Positions 33,343 to 43,131 of a stretch of DNA of 62,363 bases are shown here, piece by piece. The DNA is from Sulfuricurvum sp. (GTDB lineage: Bacteria; Campylobacterota; Campylobacteria; Campylobacterales; Sulfurimonadaceae). Both the position numbers and the translations under genes were made by a program. Positions within the stretch are counted from its first letter, which is position 1; each line of letters opens with the position of its first letter. The stretch spans positions 19,224-81,586 of the forward strand of contig DZBD01000001.1 in NCBI GenBank assembly GCA_022729795.1. The letters run 5' to 3'. Under the pieces are notes generated by a model that saw only the letters and a list, made by a program, of their open reading frames with translations, was not told the DNA's origin and made no database searches.

Positions 33343-34617
33343 TTAATTTTTCCCTTTTTTTTCACTCTTATTTAAAGTAATTACAAAACATGCTCCGGCT
33401 GAGTTGTTATACCACGTCAAAGCACCGAAAAAATATTTTTCTATAATTGTTTGAGATATATATATTCCTAAGCCCGTGCCGTTGAGTTTTTTGGTTGTAA
33501 AATAGGGTTGATTGATTGTATTCATTATCTCGTGCGGTATTCCGCCTGCGTTATCGCATATACTCAAAATTATTTTATCCTCTGTTTCATTCACGGTTAT
33601 TGTGATAAGTGCCAATTTTACATGTTTAGAAAGAAGCGCATCTTTTGCATTTGCCAGTATATTGAGAAGCACTTGCACCAAAGAATTTTTATGTATAAAA
33701 AGAGCTGTTTTGCTGTGGTTTTGAATATTTACTTCTATACTGTTAGAGAGTAAACTCGTACCGATTACTTTTAAAGTAACTCTCAAAATATCTTCAATTA
33801 TTGCAAACTCTTTTTGAGAATCGGGTTTGAAAAAGTTTCTAAAATCATCTATAGTATCGGACATATAGAGTATATTGCCTGAAATAATTTCTAAATTCTC
33901 ATCAATAGATTTCTCATCCAGCATCTCTAAAGCCTGTTTTGTTTGGATATTTGCTATGGCTATGCCGATAATATTGAGAGGTTGTCTCCATTGGTGAGCT
34001 ATCATAGAAATCATCTCCCCCATAGCGGCGTAGCGTGACTGAACAATCATCATTTTATCTTTGTTTTTCAGCTCCTCTTCCACCCTTTTTTGCTCGCTGA
34101 CGTCACTCAAGACTAATCGGGATATTCTTTTTCCGTCGTGGTCTCTGCCTTGGGTCATCAAAAGATGCATCCAGATAAGCGCTCCGTTACTTGACTTTAC
34201 CCGTAACTCGCAAGAAGGGGGATTTACGGAATAATGGCTGCTTTTTTGATTTATATAATAAATATCCTGATCCTCAGAATAAATAAAATTCGTTATTGCA
34301 TGACCTAATACTTTTTCTTTTCCCAAGCCTAAAGTCAGTAAGGTTTTTAAATTAGCATCCGTGATAAAACCTTTTTCATCAAGAGTGCAATAGCATACGG
34401 GAGCCATATCGTAGAGATCAATATAGCGCTCTTTTGCCTCTTGTAATTGGATGTACGTCTGACGCAACTCTTCATTTTGCATCTCCAATTCAATCTGATG
34501 CACTTCTAATTCATGCAACACCTTTTGGAGCTTTTGGGGAGAATAATCACGTAGCTGCACAAGCTTGTCTTTGACTATTTTTTCTGCCCTGTTTAATATT
34601 GTTTTTTTATCAAGCAT
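33343..34617 (-). CDS. PAS-domain sensor histidine kinase
   Basis: ORF; MIAHQWRQPLNIIGIAIANIQ H-box, GTGLGIYISQ. Confidence 0.9.
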   Translation of the reverse strand: MLDKKTILNRAEKIVKDKLVQLRDYSPQKLQKVLHELEVHQIELEMQNEELRQTYIQLQEAKERYIDLYDMAPVCYCTLDEKGFITDANLKTLLTLGLGKEKVLGHAITNFIYSEDQDIYYINQKSSHYSVNPPSCELRVKSSNGALIWMHLLMTQGRDHDGKRISRLVLSDVSEQKRVEEELKNKDKMMIVQSRYAAMGEMISMIAHQWRQPLNIIGIAIANIQTKQALEMLDEKSIDENLEIISGNILYMSDTIDDFRNFFKPDSQKEFAIIEDILRVTLKVIGTSLLSNSIEVNIQNHSKTALFIHKNSLVQVLLNILANAKDALLSKHVKLALITITVNETEDKIILSICDNAGGIPHEIMNTINQPYFTTKKLNGTGLGIYISQTIIEKYFFGALTWYNNSAGACFVITLNKSEKKGKN

Positions 34618-35310
34618 TTCGATTCCCCTGTATTTTTCTTTGTGTTGTTGCTACTGCATATATCTTGTTTTTTTCATCGACCAAGACTGTTGCCGTTATA
34701 GAAACCTCGACTATTTCCCCGCTTTTCATGAGTCTTTTTGCAATGTAAGGTCGAAGAAATTCGCTCTTGCTGAGCTCGGTTATTTTTGCAAGTGCCTCTT
34801 GTATCTCGGCATGTGGAATTATCATCTCTATATTCATACGCAAAGCTTCCTCCTCGCTCCAGCCGAATATTCTTGTAGCCGCAGGATTCCACGCCAAGAT
34901 TTTACCTTGTAAATCCTGCAAAATAATCGCATCGTTTGCATCTTGAATAACCACGACCATACGTAAGAGTTGCTTATTAGCAAGGCTGAGTTCTTCGCGC
35001 ATTTGTAGTATTTTTGGTCTAAAGTTTGTACCTCAATCTCTTTTGGAACAAGAGTACCTAGAACCTCTTGTAAATCCTCTCGCATACTGTCGTATCCAAT
35101 CATATTGGAGACGATATGATTGACGGGTCGTCCGATATCACTCAAAATAAGGTTGATAATTTTACTCGCAGCGGGAGTAAATCGTAATATACAAAACTTG
35201 TGGTCTACAAATATAGTGCCTATACCCGTTCCTGCCAAAAGGTTATTTGGTATTTTTTTACTCACGTCGGCTCTACCTTCTTTGCGAAAATTTATATCTT
35301 CGGTATATTT
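34610..35310 (-). pseudogene. C-terminal remnant of a CheB-CheR-PAS hybrid protein, frameshifted/deleted near 35005
   Basis: Frame A (KEGRADVSKKIPNNLLAGTGIGTIFVDHKFCILRFTPAASKIINLILSDIGRPVNHI..LVPKEIEVQTLDQKYY) then frame B (REELSLANKQLLRMVVVIQDANDAIILQDLQGKILAWNPAATRIFGWSEEEAL); resembles the linker/PAS part of CheBR hybrids. Confidence 0.78.
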
Positions 35311-36569
35311 TATCTTTCTTTTACAAAATTTAATGCTTTTTCATTGACAAAAGCAAGCTGATACCACTGTTTTTTTGGAGCTATCAGATTCAATCTCGCC
35401 GGATGAGAACTTCGGGAGAGCGCTACATAAAACTGTGAAGGGGCAAAAATCTCGTTGGTCTCTATAATCAAATCTTCTATGCTCATCCCTTGGGATTTAT
35501 GGATGGTTATAGCAAAGCCGAGTTTAATAGGAAACTGATAAACAGTAAAAATATCCTCCTCCACCATCTCTTTTTTTCCCTCTATCGTTTTTTCTTTCCA
35601 CATGCTTTTGCTCTGCCCTACAGCTTCGAGTTTGAGCACTTTGGCATCGTTTTTTTGCACATACACGTTGGCGGCATCGATAGCAACCACCACTCCCCGT
35701 TCGCCGTTAAAATAGTTCCATGAGTTTCTTGTAAAAAGCACGGGAGCGCCTACTTTAAGAAAAAGCTCTTTTTCTATCCTTGCATCATTCATAAACCGCT
35801 CTATCTCGATATCTTTTGCACTTTTGAGATGTTTTACGATTTGCGCCTCTTTGATAAAAAGCTCATTATCTATAAAAGAGAGCTGCAATTTGTTGTGTAA
35901 AGAAGCCGATTCGTTTTTGCCGAACAAAAAAGTATATTCGCTCAAATCCTCCGCAAGAGGCTTAATAAATTCATTGAGATGTTCATGCGTAGATGCGTCT
36001 ATGTGACCGAAGCGAACCTTGTTTAAAAGCTCTATAAATTTCTCATCCTCTGTTCTATAAATATGCGTGAGTTCTATTTTTTCAAAATCAAAATCATCCC
36101 AAGAGCGTGATTCAAAGGCAAATCGCACCTCCCCATAACCGCGAACTACGGGAGGAAGCTGCAAAAAATCCCCTACAACAAGCAAAACACCCTTAAAATC
36201 TGCCTGTGTGAGTCTAAGACTTATCATCTCTAGCAAAGTATCGCTTACCATAGAGATTTCATCAATCACCAACAAATCCATAGAATGAATCAGTTTTTTC
36301 GTTTTTTTACTTATTTCAAGCTTGCCGTTGTACTCCAACTCTTGCATACCCGAAGCGATTCCAAGATCAAGAAAACTATGCAAAGTCTGCCCGTTTATAA
36401 GTGTTGCCGCCATCCCTGTAGAAGCTAGTTTGGCTACTTTTTTTGCTTCTGATTCAAAATAAGCAATCACTTCTCTTGTGAGCGTAGTCTTACCTACCCC
36501 GGCACCGCCTGTCAAAAAAATATTCTGCCGATTCGTTAATTTATTGATAATTATTTTTAAAGTATTCAT
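35310..36569 (-). CDS. PIF1/RecD-like ATP-dependent DNA helicase
   Basis: ORF; FLTGGAGVGKTTLTREV, LLVIDEISMVSD, FAITIHKSQGMSIEDLII. Confidence 0.88.
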   Translation of the reverse strand: MNTLKIIINKLTNRQNIFLTGGAGVGKTTLTREVIAYFESEAKKVAKLASTGMAATLINGQTLHSFLDLGIASGMQELEYNGKLEISKKTKKLIHSMDLLVIDEISMVSDTLLEMISLRLTQADFKGVLLVVGDFLQLPPVVRGYGEVRFAFESRSWDDFDFEKIELTHIYRTEDEKFIELLNKVRFGHIDASTHEHLNEFIKPLAEDLSEYTFLFGKNESASLHNKLQLSFIDNELFIKEAQIVKHLKSAKDIEIERFMNDARIEKELFLKVGAPVLFTRNSWNYFNGERGVVVAIDAANVYVQKNDAKVLKLEAVGQSKSMWKEKTIEGKKEMVEEDIFTVYQFPIKLGFAITIHKSQGMSIEDLIIETNEIFAPSQFYVALSRSSHPARLNLIAPKKQWYQLAFVNEKALNFVKER

Positions 36570-36657
36570 GCCAAAATAATAGCAATTTCAATTGTAAAGA
36601 GAGATAAATGTTGTAAAATATTTTGCAAATAGCTCACCTTATCTAAGGCACTCGAAT

Positions 36658-37404
36658 ATGAATAGAATTTTAATAATAGAAGATAACAAAGCACTCGCAA
36701 ATCTCATCGCAAAAACGATACATACACAGCTAGGGCTTGAAGTGGATGTGGCATATAAACTCTCTGAAGCAAAACTTTTTTTACACAAATACAACTATTT
36801 TGTAGTCCTAAGCGACTTAAATCTTCCGGATGCGCCAAACGGCGAGGTCGTAGAGTACCTCTTGGAAAAAAACAAGCATGTTATTGTCTTGAGTGCAAAT
36901 ACGGATAAAGAGCTCAGACAAAAGATACTCCAAAAAAATATTATAGACTTTATTTATAAAAGCGGTGTAGAGGATATAAGCGTCATCTTGCAGACGCTCC
37001 AAAGAGTAATCAAAAATCAAAAACATAAAATCCTAGTCGTGGATGATTCTCTGGTATTTCGAAAGCAAATAAAGGGGATACTGGAGAATCTTTATTTTCA
37101 AGTGCTCGCAGTTGCGCACGGAGAGGAAGCACTGGGACTTTTGAGTGTGCATCCGGAGATTACTCTCGTGCTGAGTGATTATAATATGCCGGTAATGAAC
37201 GGGCTAGAACTCACCAAAGAGCTTAGATTTGCACATGCCAAGAATGCCCTTGCAATTATTATCCTCTCTAGCGAAAATGATAATGAGACTATTGCCCGTT
37301 TTTTCAAAAACGGTGCCAACGACTACATCACAAAACCCTTCTCAAAAGAAGTATTCACATGCCGAATACATAACGCAATCGAAACACTCGAATACAAGCT
37401 ATAA
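36658..37404 (+). CDS. response regulator with two REC domains
   Basis: ORF; SDLNLPDAPNG and SDYNMPVMNG; ITKPFSKE; paralogous to the N-terminal half of 8198..9595. Confidence 0.9.
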   Translation: MNRILIIEDNKALANLIAKTIHTQLGLEVDVAYKLSEAKLFLHKYNYFVVLSDLNLPDAPNGEVVEYLLEKNKHVIVLSANTDKELRQKILQKNIIDFIYKSGVEDISVILQTLQRVIKNQKHKILVVDDSLVFRKQIKGILENLYFQVLAVAHGEEALGLLSVHPEITLVLSDYNMPVMNGLELTKELRFAHAKNALAIIILSSENDNETIARFFKNGANDYITKPFSKEVFTCRIHNAIETLEYKL

Positions 37405-37517
37405 ATAATTAATAAAAACATAATAAAATTTAAGTATCCTCACAGAATAACAGTTGTACAATTAAGCCAAGAGTAACAATATTTTTAATTGTTATATATA
37501 ATTTCTTGAGGTGTATT

Positions 37518-38495
37518 ATGCATATTCTTATTACGGGTGGTGCGGGCTTTATCGGCTCGAATCTGGTCGCTTATCATATGGAGTGCGGAGATAAGGTTCA
37601 TGTTGTGGATGACCTCTCTACCGGCAGGATTGAGAATATCGCATCTTTTATCAATCATCCCGATTTTACATTTGAGCAAGCAGATTTACTTCTTTGGGAT
37701 GCGCTGGACAATGTTGTCAACTGGGCAGACCGTATTTACCATATGGCTGCCGTTGTGGGGCTTTTTCGTGTCCTGCAAGAACCTGTTTCTGTTTTACGCA
37801 CCAATATTATGGGCACGCAAAAACTTCTTAGCGCCTTACACAAAAGTCATTGGAAGCCCAAGCTCATTATTGCTTCTACTTCCGAAGTATATGGAAACCA
37901 TCACGAAAATATTGCTTTGCATGAGGAGATTGAGCTTCTTGTTACTCCCGGTCATAACTCACGCTGGAACTATGCAATAAGTAAACTCGCCGATGAAGCC
38001 TTTGCCCTTTCCTACGTGCATGAATACGGAGCAGATATTACGATAGTACGTTTTTTTAATGTCATAGGTCTAAACCAAAGCGGGAAATACGGTATGGTTG
38101 TTCCCCGTTTTATTGCTCAGGCTACCGCAAACGAACCAATCACAATTTACGGTGACGGAAGTCAAGTACGCTCTTTTATGGATGTTCGTGACTGCATCGG
38201 TATGTTGCAGATACTCGCAAAAAACAAGCAAACAAAAGGGGAAATTGTCAATGTAGGAACGGATCACGAAAGGAACATTACGGATTTGGCAACAATGATA
38301 AAAGCACGTGCGCAAAGTTCGTCCGAGATAGTTTATGTTTCTTACAATGATGCTTACGGAGCTGGATTTGAAGATTATTTCCACCGCAAACCTGACCTGA
38401 CTAAATTGCAAAGACTTACAAACTATCACCCACAATGGAGCTTGGAAGATACCGTCGATTTTCTCATAAAAAACCGACAATTAAAGGATGCGTAA
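37518..38495 (+). CDS. NAD-dependent epimerase/dehydratase (nucleotide-sugar epimerase)
   Basis: ORF 37506..38495; ILITGGAGFIGSNLVAYHM, extended SDR. Confidence 0.92.
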   Translation: MHILITGGAGFIGSNLVAYHMECGDKVHVVDDLSTGRIENIASFINHPDFTFEQADLLLWDALDNVVNWADRIYHMAAVVGLFRVLQEPVSVLRTNIMGTQKLLSALHKSHWKPKLIIASTSEVYGNHHENIALHEEIELLVTPGHNSRWNYAISKLADEAFALSYVHEYGADITIVRFFNVIGLNQSGKYGMVVPRFIAQATANEPITIYGDGSQVRSFMDVRDCIGMLQILAKNKQTKGEIVNVGTDHERNITDLATMIKARAQSSSEIVYVSYNDAYGAGFEDYFHRKPDLTKLQRLTNYHPQWSLEDTVDFLIKNRQLKDA

Positions 38496-39883
38496 TGGCG
38501 GCAACACCCTATTTTATACTTAGCCCCAACCTTATTTTGAGTGTTATCGGCTTAATTCACGGTGAGGATAAAACAGTCGCAACGCCACCGCAAGATTGGA
38601 GAGAAGCTTCCGTAAACGTGGTTATACCCGCACTTAATGAAGAAAAAAACATTGTCCTTTGTTTAGCCTCTTTACTGCATCAAACTTTAAAACCCAACAA
38701 TATAATTCTCGTGGATGACGGCAGTAAGGATTTAACCATTGCACATGCCATTGCTTTTTGTCGGGAAAACCATCTCAATATCACCATCATCCACAGAGAC
38801 CATCCTATAGGAAAAACTCCTACTATCAAACGTCAGGCACGGGAGTTTACCTCGGATGTAGAGTTTATCATAGACTCCGACACCATCCTTGAATCTCCAA
38901 ACTACATCCAAAGAGTAGTGGAAGAACTTTACAAAGGGGTAGGGATTGCCTCGGCATGTGGAACTATTCTGCCCATACGCGACAAAGACAGAAAAGCGAT
39001 GATACAAAGCCCTGAAGTTGTGAAATTTACACAAAAATTTCCAGATGCCGATATGTATCTCAAACAAGACCCCTTTCATATCTTTGCAAGAAAAGTGAGC
39101 AATCTTTATAGAGAAGTGCTTTATCTTTTTTTACAAAAATTTATCTATCACGGGCAAATGGTATTTTTTGGTTCCATCGTCAATCCCGTCGGGTGCGCCG
39201 TCGCCTACAAAAGAGAATATATTAAAAATCTTTTTGACAAATACGAACCGATTTTAGGTGATGATTTGACAAACTCCGAGGATATATTTATAGGTTTTGC
39301 ACTTCTCAAAGAGGGATACAGGAACATCCAGCTCATGGACGTTTACGCACGTTCGCAAGAACCTGAAATAGAACGTATTCCCCATGAGTTGTATATGTGG
39401 TCCTCCTCCTTTTTTCAGAGTTGCTATTATTTTGATGACTTGGTTCGAAGCCCTTTTAAATCGTTCAAAAGTTATCTCCACCATAAAAAAGCACAAAAGC
39501 TTCATAATAAAGAGATTCAAAAGAAAAGAAAAATTGCAGAGCCTTACAGACAAGCATTCGGAGAGGGGCTAACAATGCAATACGGTCGACCGATGGGGTG
39601 GGTTATTTTCGTCTCCCTTTTGGAAAAAACTTTTTTTCCTGCAACACTTTTTGCCATGATTATTTTGCAATTATGGGAGGGTTTACTACTCACCGTACTC
39701 TTTGAAACCATCGCCTCCGTAACTATTTTAGCTTATATCAACAAAACAAAACGGCTGGAATATCTCTTTAAAGGGATTCTTGTCACGCCAATCCGATATG
39801 CAAGTATCCTTTTTGATTTTGTAACTATGTTTCGGTTTGCCAAAGATATATGGCTTGGCAAGAAAAAAGGGTGGCGCAAATGA
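38495..39883 (+). CDS. family 2 glycosyltransferase, membrane associated
   Basis: ORF; VVIPALNEEKNIVLCLASLLHQTL, DDGSKDLT, FIIDSDTIL, multiple TM segments; TAATG overlap with the upstream gene. Confidence 0.9.
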   Translation: MAATPYFILSPNLILSVIGLIHGEDKTVATPPQDWREASVNVVIPALNEEKNIVLCLASLLHQTLKPNNIILVDDGSKDLTIAHAIAFCRENHLNITIIHRDHPIGKTPTIKRQAREFTSDVEFIIDSDTILESPNYIQRVVEELYKGVGIASACGTILPIRDKDRKAMIQSPEVVKFTQKFPDADMYLKQDPFHIFARKVSNLYREVLYLFLQKFIYHGQMVFFGSIVNPVGCAVAYKREYIKNLFDKYEPILGDDLTNSEDIFIGFALLKEGYRNIQLMDVYARSQEPEIERIPHELYMWSSSFFQSCYYFDDLVRSPFKSFKSYLHHKKAQKLHNKEIQKKRKIAEPYRQAFGEGLTMQYGRPMGWVIFVSLLEKTFFPATLFAMIILQLWEGLLLTVLFETIASVTILAYINKTKRLEYLFKGILVTPIRYASILFDFVTMFRFAKDIWLGKKKGWRK

Positions 39884-40848
39884 AAACTCTTTTTCTTCTA
39901 CTCTTTTTATTCTTTTTTACCCTTAGCGCCCAAGAAAATTTTGAACAAAAAAATACGTCAAGCATCACGGCAGAGGGCTTATTCTTAAAAGATAGCGACT
40001 CGATTCATCACACTATCGCTTCTGCCTACGCAAACTATTTCTTTGATTCGCAAACCTCCCTTTTTGCAGGAGGTGAGATGGATATTCTTGCAGCCGATAG
40101 CACAAGCTTGTACAAAAATAGCGACGGCTCAAATGAGAGTTCTGTTCAAAGCGGAGGCGTGGGTATGAGACATCGTTTTCATAAAACTCTCGAAACGGGG
40201 CTTTTACTCGGCTACACAAAAGAAAAAAAACACGAAACACTTTGGAGCCGTGCCGACATACGACTAGATATAAACGACGAAAGCACTCTTTATTTAGATG
40301 CATCACACGGATTTTATATGATATCACCCCTCTCAACCTCTCTTGGCATCAAAAGAGCCCACGGCAGTACTCTTTTTGAGTTGCGCCCTACTCTTATCGA
40401 CACTGTTTTACTCCAAGGAGAATATGACGTTTTTTCTGATACCAACAGAAGATGGAGTGCTGTGCTAGCCCCTAGACACGGTGTGGTTAGAAACAACAAA
40501 TGGGCTGTAGATCTTGGGGTCAAGGCTTGGCTCTCAGGGTTCAAAAAAGATTTGGAACACGGATATTACGACCCTAAACTTTTTGAAAGTTACATGGCAA
40601 CGCTTCATGCCACCTATGGCATATTCAAATATAATACTCTTTTTTTTATGTCGGGTGCGGGTGCTATCAGAGACAATTTTATGCATGCATACAAACCGGG
40701 GGGAAACATCGATATTATCCTAAGCTCAGAAATAGATAAAGACTGGAAAATTCAAGCCAAAACCGGATATATGAACAACTCTCAGGAGAGACTCGGAGAC
40801 TACTATGACGCATATTATTTTGGTCTCTCGGTGATGCGCAGATTTTAG
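39880..40848 (+). CDS. putative outer-membrane beta-barrel protein of the polysaccharide cluster
   Basis: ORF 39850..40848; signal peptide MKTLFLLLFLFFFTLSAQ, terminal aromatic (MRRF). Confidence 0.6.
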   Translation: MKTLFLLLFLFFFTLSAQENFEQKNTSSITAEGLFLKDSDSIHHTIASAYANYFFDSQTSLFAGGEMDILAADSTSLYKNSDGSNESSVQSGGVGMRHRFHKTLETGLLLGYTKEKKHETLWSRADIRLDINDESTLYLDASHGFYMISPLSTSLGIKRAHGSTLFELRPTLIDTVLLQGEYDVFSDTNRRWSAVLAPRHGVVRNNKWAVDLGVKAWLSGFKKDLEHGYYDPKLFESYMATLHATYGIFKYNTLFFMSGAGAIRDNFMHAYKPGGNIDIILSSEIDKDWKIQAKTGYMNNSQERLGDYYDAYYFGLSVMRRF

Positions 40849-40853
40849 AAATT

Positions 40854-41978
40854 TTACTCTTGCAAAAGAACAAGCTCTCCAAAGGGGACACCCGCAACTT
40901 TGGGACTTATCCACTTTACTTCATAAGAGGGCTTGGCATGTGCAAATATACCCTCTAAATCCGTAAAATACAAAAGAAGTTTTGTATCATGCAGCTCATT
41001 TTCTATAAACTCAAAAACAGGTCGAAAGTCGGTTCCCCCTCCCCCTTTGAGCCTGCATTCCAAAGTCTCACCACTGTAAAAAACAGTGTGGGAGCGGATA
41101 GTATCGTCACACACCAGCATATCGATTTGATAGTTCGGCACCACTTCCATCAAAAAGTTTATCTCGCTCAAAAATGTATTTAAGAGTGTCTCATCCACGG
41201 AACCGGAACTGTCCACCGCTATGACTAAGCGCAAGGTGTTACTGATGCAAGAAGGAAGATACACCCCCGTATAAAGGAACTTTTTATTAGGAGGGATGAG
41301 AATATAATCATCTTTATGAAAGCGCTCAATGGCAACTTTTAGCTCATTTCTCCAGTCTATTTTTGAGTCTCTTTGAAGTTTAAAAAACCGCTCTATCGCC
41401 TTGGGTGCATCCCCTTGTTTCTCTTTTGAGATCAAAACTCCAAGCATCTCCTCGCCAAAGAGCTGCTCTTGGAGTATCTCCTCTTGAAGTTGTTCTTGTG
41501 TTTTTTTTTCATTATTATTATTTTGGACATCACCCGCATCATCGGCTTCATATTCCAAATCTTCATCCTCACGGAGAATATCATCTTGAAGCTGGGCATA
41601 AATCTCCTCCGCGTACATCCCTTTGAAACGTACCCGATACTGTGCTCCGTAGGGAAGTTCCATCTTGTTTTCTACAAGCATATCGTTCACTGCCAAATCC
41701 GTAGCCATCTGCCAAAGCCACCCGCTACGTCCGTTTTTGCGCATCTCATGGGCTAAAGAAGCATGCATCGCCCCGTTGGCAAAAACAAACTCCATCTCCC
41801 CGATACTCAATCCTTCAAAAAAATCGCCGTTATACTCCACTTTGTTTCCGTCACTCTTAAAAGCCTGTATATCATCGTTTTGCACCAAAGTAAGACGAGA
41901 AGCAATAGTTCCAAAAAGGGGATAATCCACAAGAAGTTTCGCTTTGGCTTGGGAAATTTTATCTGCTAATCTTGGCAT
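40854..41978 (-). CDS. VWA-like (DUF2201) metallopeptidase-domain protein
   Basis: ORF; SLAHEMRKNGRSGWLWQMATDLAVND and LVIAVDSSGSVDETLL; start codon lies inside a copy of the word. Confidence 0.85.
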   Translation of the reverse strand: MPRLADKISQAKAKLLVDYPLFGTIASRLTLVQNDDIQAFKSDGNKVEYNGDFFEGLSIGEMEFVFANGAMHASLAHEMRKNGRSGWLWQMATDLAVNDMLVENKMELPYGAQYRVRFKGMYAEEIYAQLQDDILREDEDLEYEADDAGDVQNNNNEKKTQEQLQEEILQEQLFGEEMLGVLISKEKQGDAPKAIERFFKLQRDSKIDWRNELKVAIERFHKDDYILIPPNKKFLYTGVYLPSCISNTLRLVIAVDSSGSVDETLLNTFLSEINFLMEVVPNYQIDMLVCDDTIRSHTVFYSGETLECRLKGGGGTDFRPVFEFIENELHDTKLLLYFTDLEGIFAHAKPSYEVKWISPKVAGVPFGELVLLQE

Positions 41979-42120
41979 GTGGATTTGTACCTTGGGTAAT
42001 TTTTGAAGTATTATAGCAAAGCTCTAATGCGTCAAATGTTAGATTATAAAATACTCTTGGCATGTGGAAATATTTCAAATGCAATTAGATATAATTCACC
42101 CAATTTTCAAAAGGATATGT

Positions 42121-43098
42121 ATGCGATATTTTCTCACTTCATTTATTATTATGGGACTAGGTTTGGTGGCCGCTTTTTTTATCGGCGGTTTGGCAGCGGT
42201 TTATACCGCCTTTCTTCTTATTGTTCTTGAGATTTCTCTCTCCTTTGACAATGCCGTAGTCAACGCAAAAGTGCTCGAGACTATGGATCCTGTTTGGCAA
42301 AAGCGTTTTATTGTTTTTGGTATCCCTATCGCCGTATTCGGGATGCGTTTATTGTTTCCGCTGATGATTGTCGCCATTGTTACGGGGATGGGACTTTTAG
42401 AGACACTCCAAGTTGCAATGGGAGAACCTGCCCGTTATGAGAGCCTTCTAAAAGGAACGGAAGATACTATTTTTGCCTTTGGGGGCGCATTTTTGCTTAT
42501 GGTGTTTTTGGACTTCTTTTTTACGGAACGCGATATCGCATGGATCCGTTTTTTGGAAAATTCAAAAGTTGTCAAGAGTTTCAGCGGTATTGCGAGTATC
42601 GAGCTTATTATTGCTATTATAGTCGGTATTACCCTCGGGCATGTGACGGAGAGTTTTGATGTCGTTTTGGCTTTTATGTATGGGATTTTACTCCATGCCT
42701 TACTTGGAATCGTAGATCATTTTCTCTCCTCAGATACCGTAAAAAGCGGACTTGCCGGTTTTATTTACCTTGAAGTTTTAGATGCAAGTTTTAGTTTTGA
42801 CGGCGTTATCGGGGCTTTTGCACTTAGTAGCAATATCTTTATTATTATGATAGGTTTGGGCGTAGGAGCTATGTTTGTGCGGAGTATCACCTTGTATTTT
42901 GTGGAGCACAAAACCTTATCACAGTTTCAGTATTTGGAGCACGGTGCACATTATGCCATAGGAATTTTAGCGATTATAATGTTGATGAAAATCACTACGC
43001 ATATCGGAGAAGCAGTTACGGGGACTATAGGAATAGGACTGATTTTGGCGGCTTTTTTACACTCTGTTTGGGAAAACAGAAAAAATCTCAAAAGTTAA
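42121..43098 (+). CDS. DUF475 / TerC-family membrane protein
   Basis: ORF 42064..43098; LEISLSFDNAVVNAKVL, YLEVLDASFSFDGVIGAFA; likely start MRYFLTS. Confidence 0.87.
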   Translation: MRYFLTSFIIMGLGLVAAFFIGGLAAVYTAFLLIVLEISLSFDNAVVNAKVLETMDPVWQKRFIVFGIPIAVFGMRLLFPLMIVAIVTGMGLLETLQVAMGEPARYESLLKGTEDTIFAFGGAFLLMVFLDFFFTERDIAWIRFLENSKVVKSFSGIASIELIIAIIVGITLGHVTESFDVVLAFMYGILLHALLGIVDHFLSSDTVKSGLAGFIYLEVLDASFSFDGVIGAFALSSNIFIIMIGLGVGAMFVRSITLYFVEHKTLSQFQYLEHGAHYAIGILAIIMLMKITTHIGEAVTGTIGIGLILAAFLHSVWENRKNLKS

Positions 43099-43107
43099 AT
43101 TATCTCC

Positions 43108-43131
43108 GGCATGTGGAAATCTCCACATGCC
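43108..43131. terminator. hairpin GGCATGTGGA aatc TCCACATGCC between convergent DUF475 and moxR genes
   Basis: 10-bp stem, 4-nt loop; last base overlaps the moxR stop codon. Confidence 0.75.
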
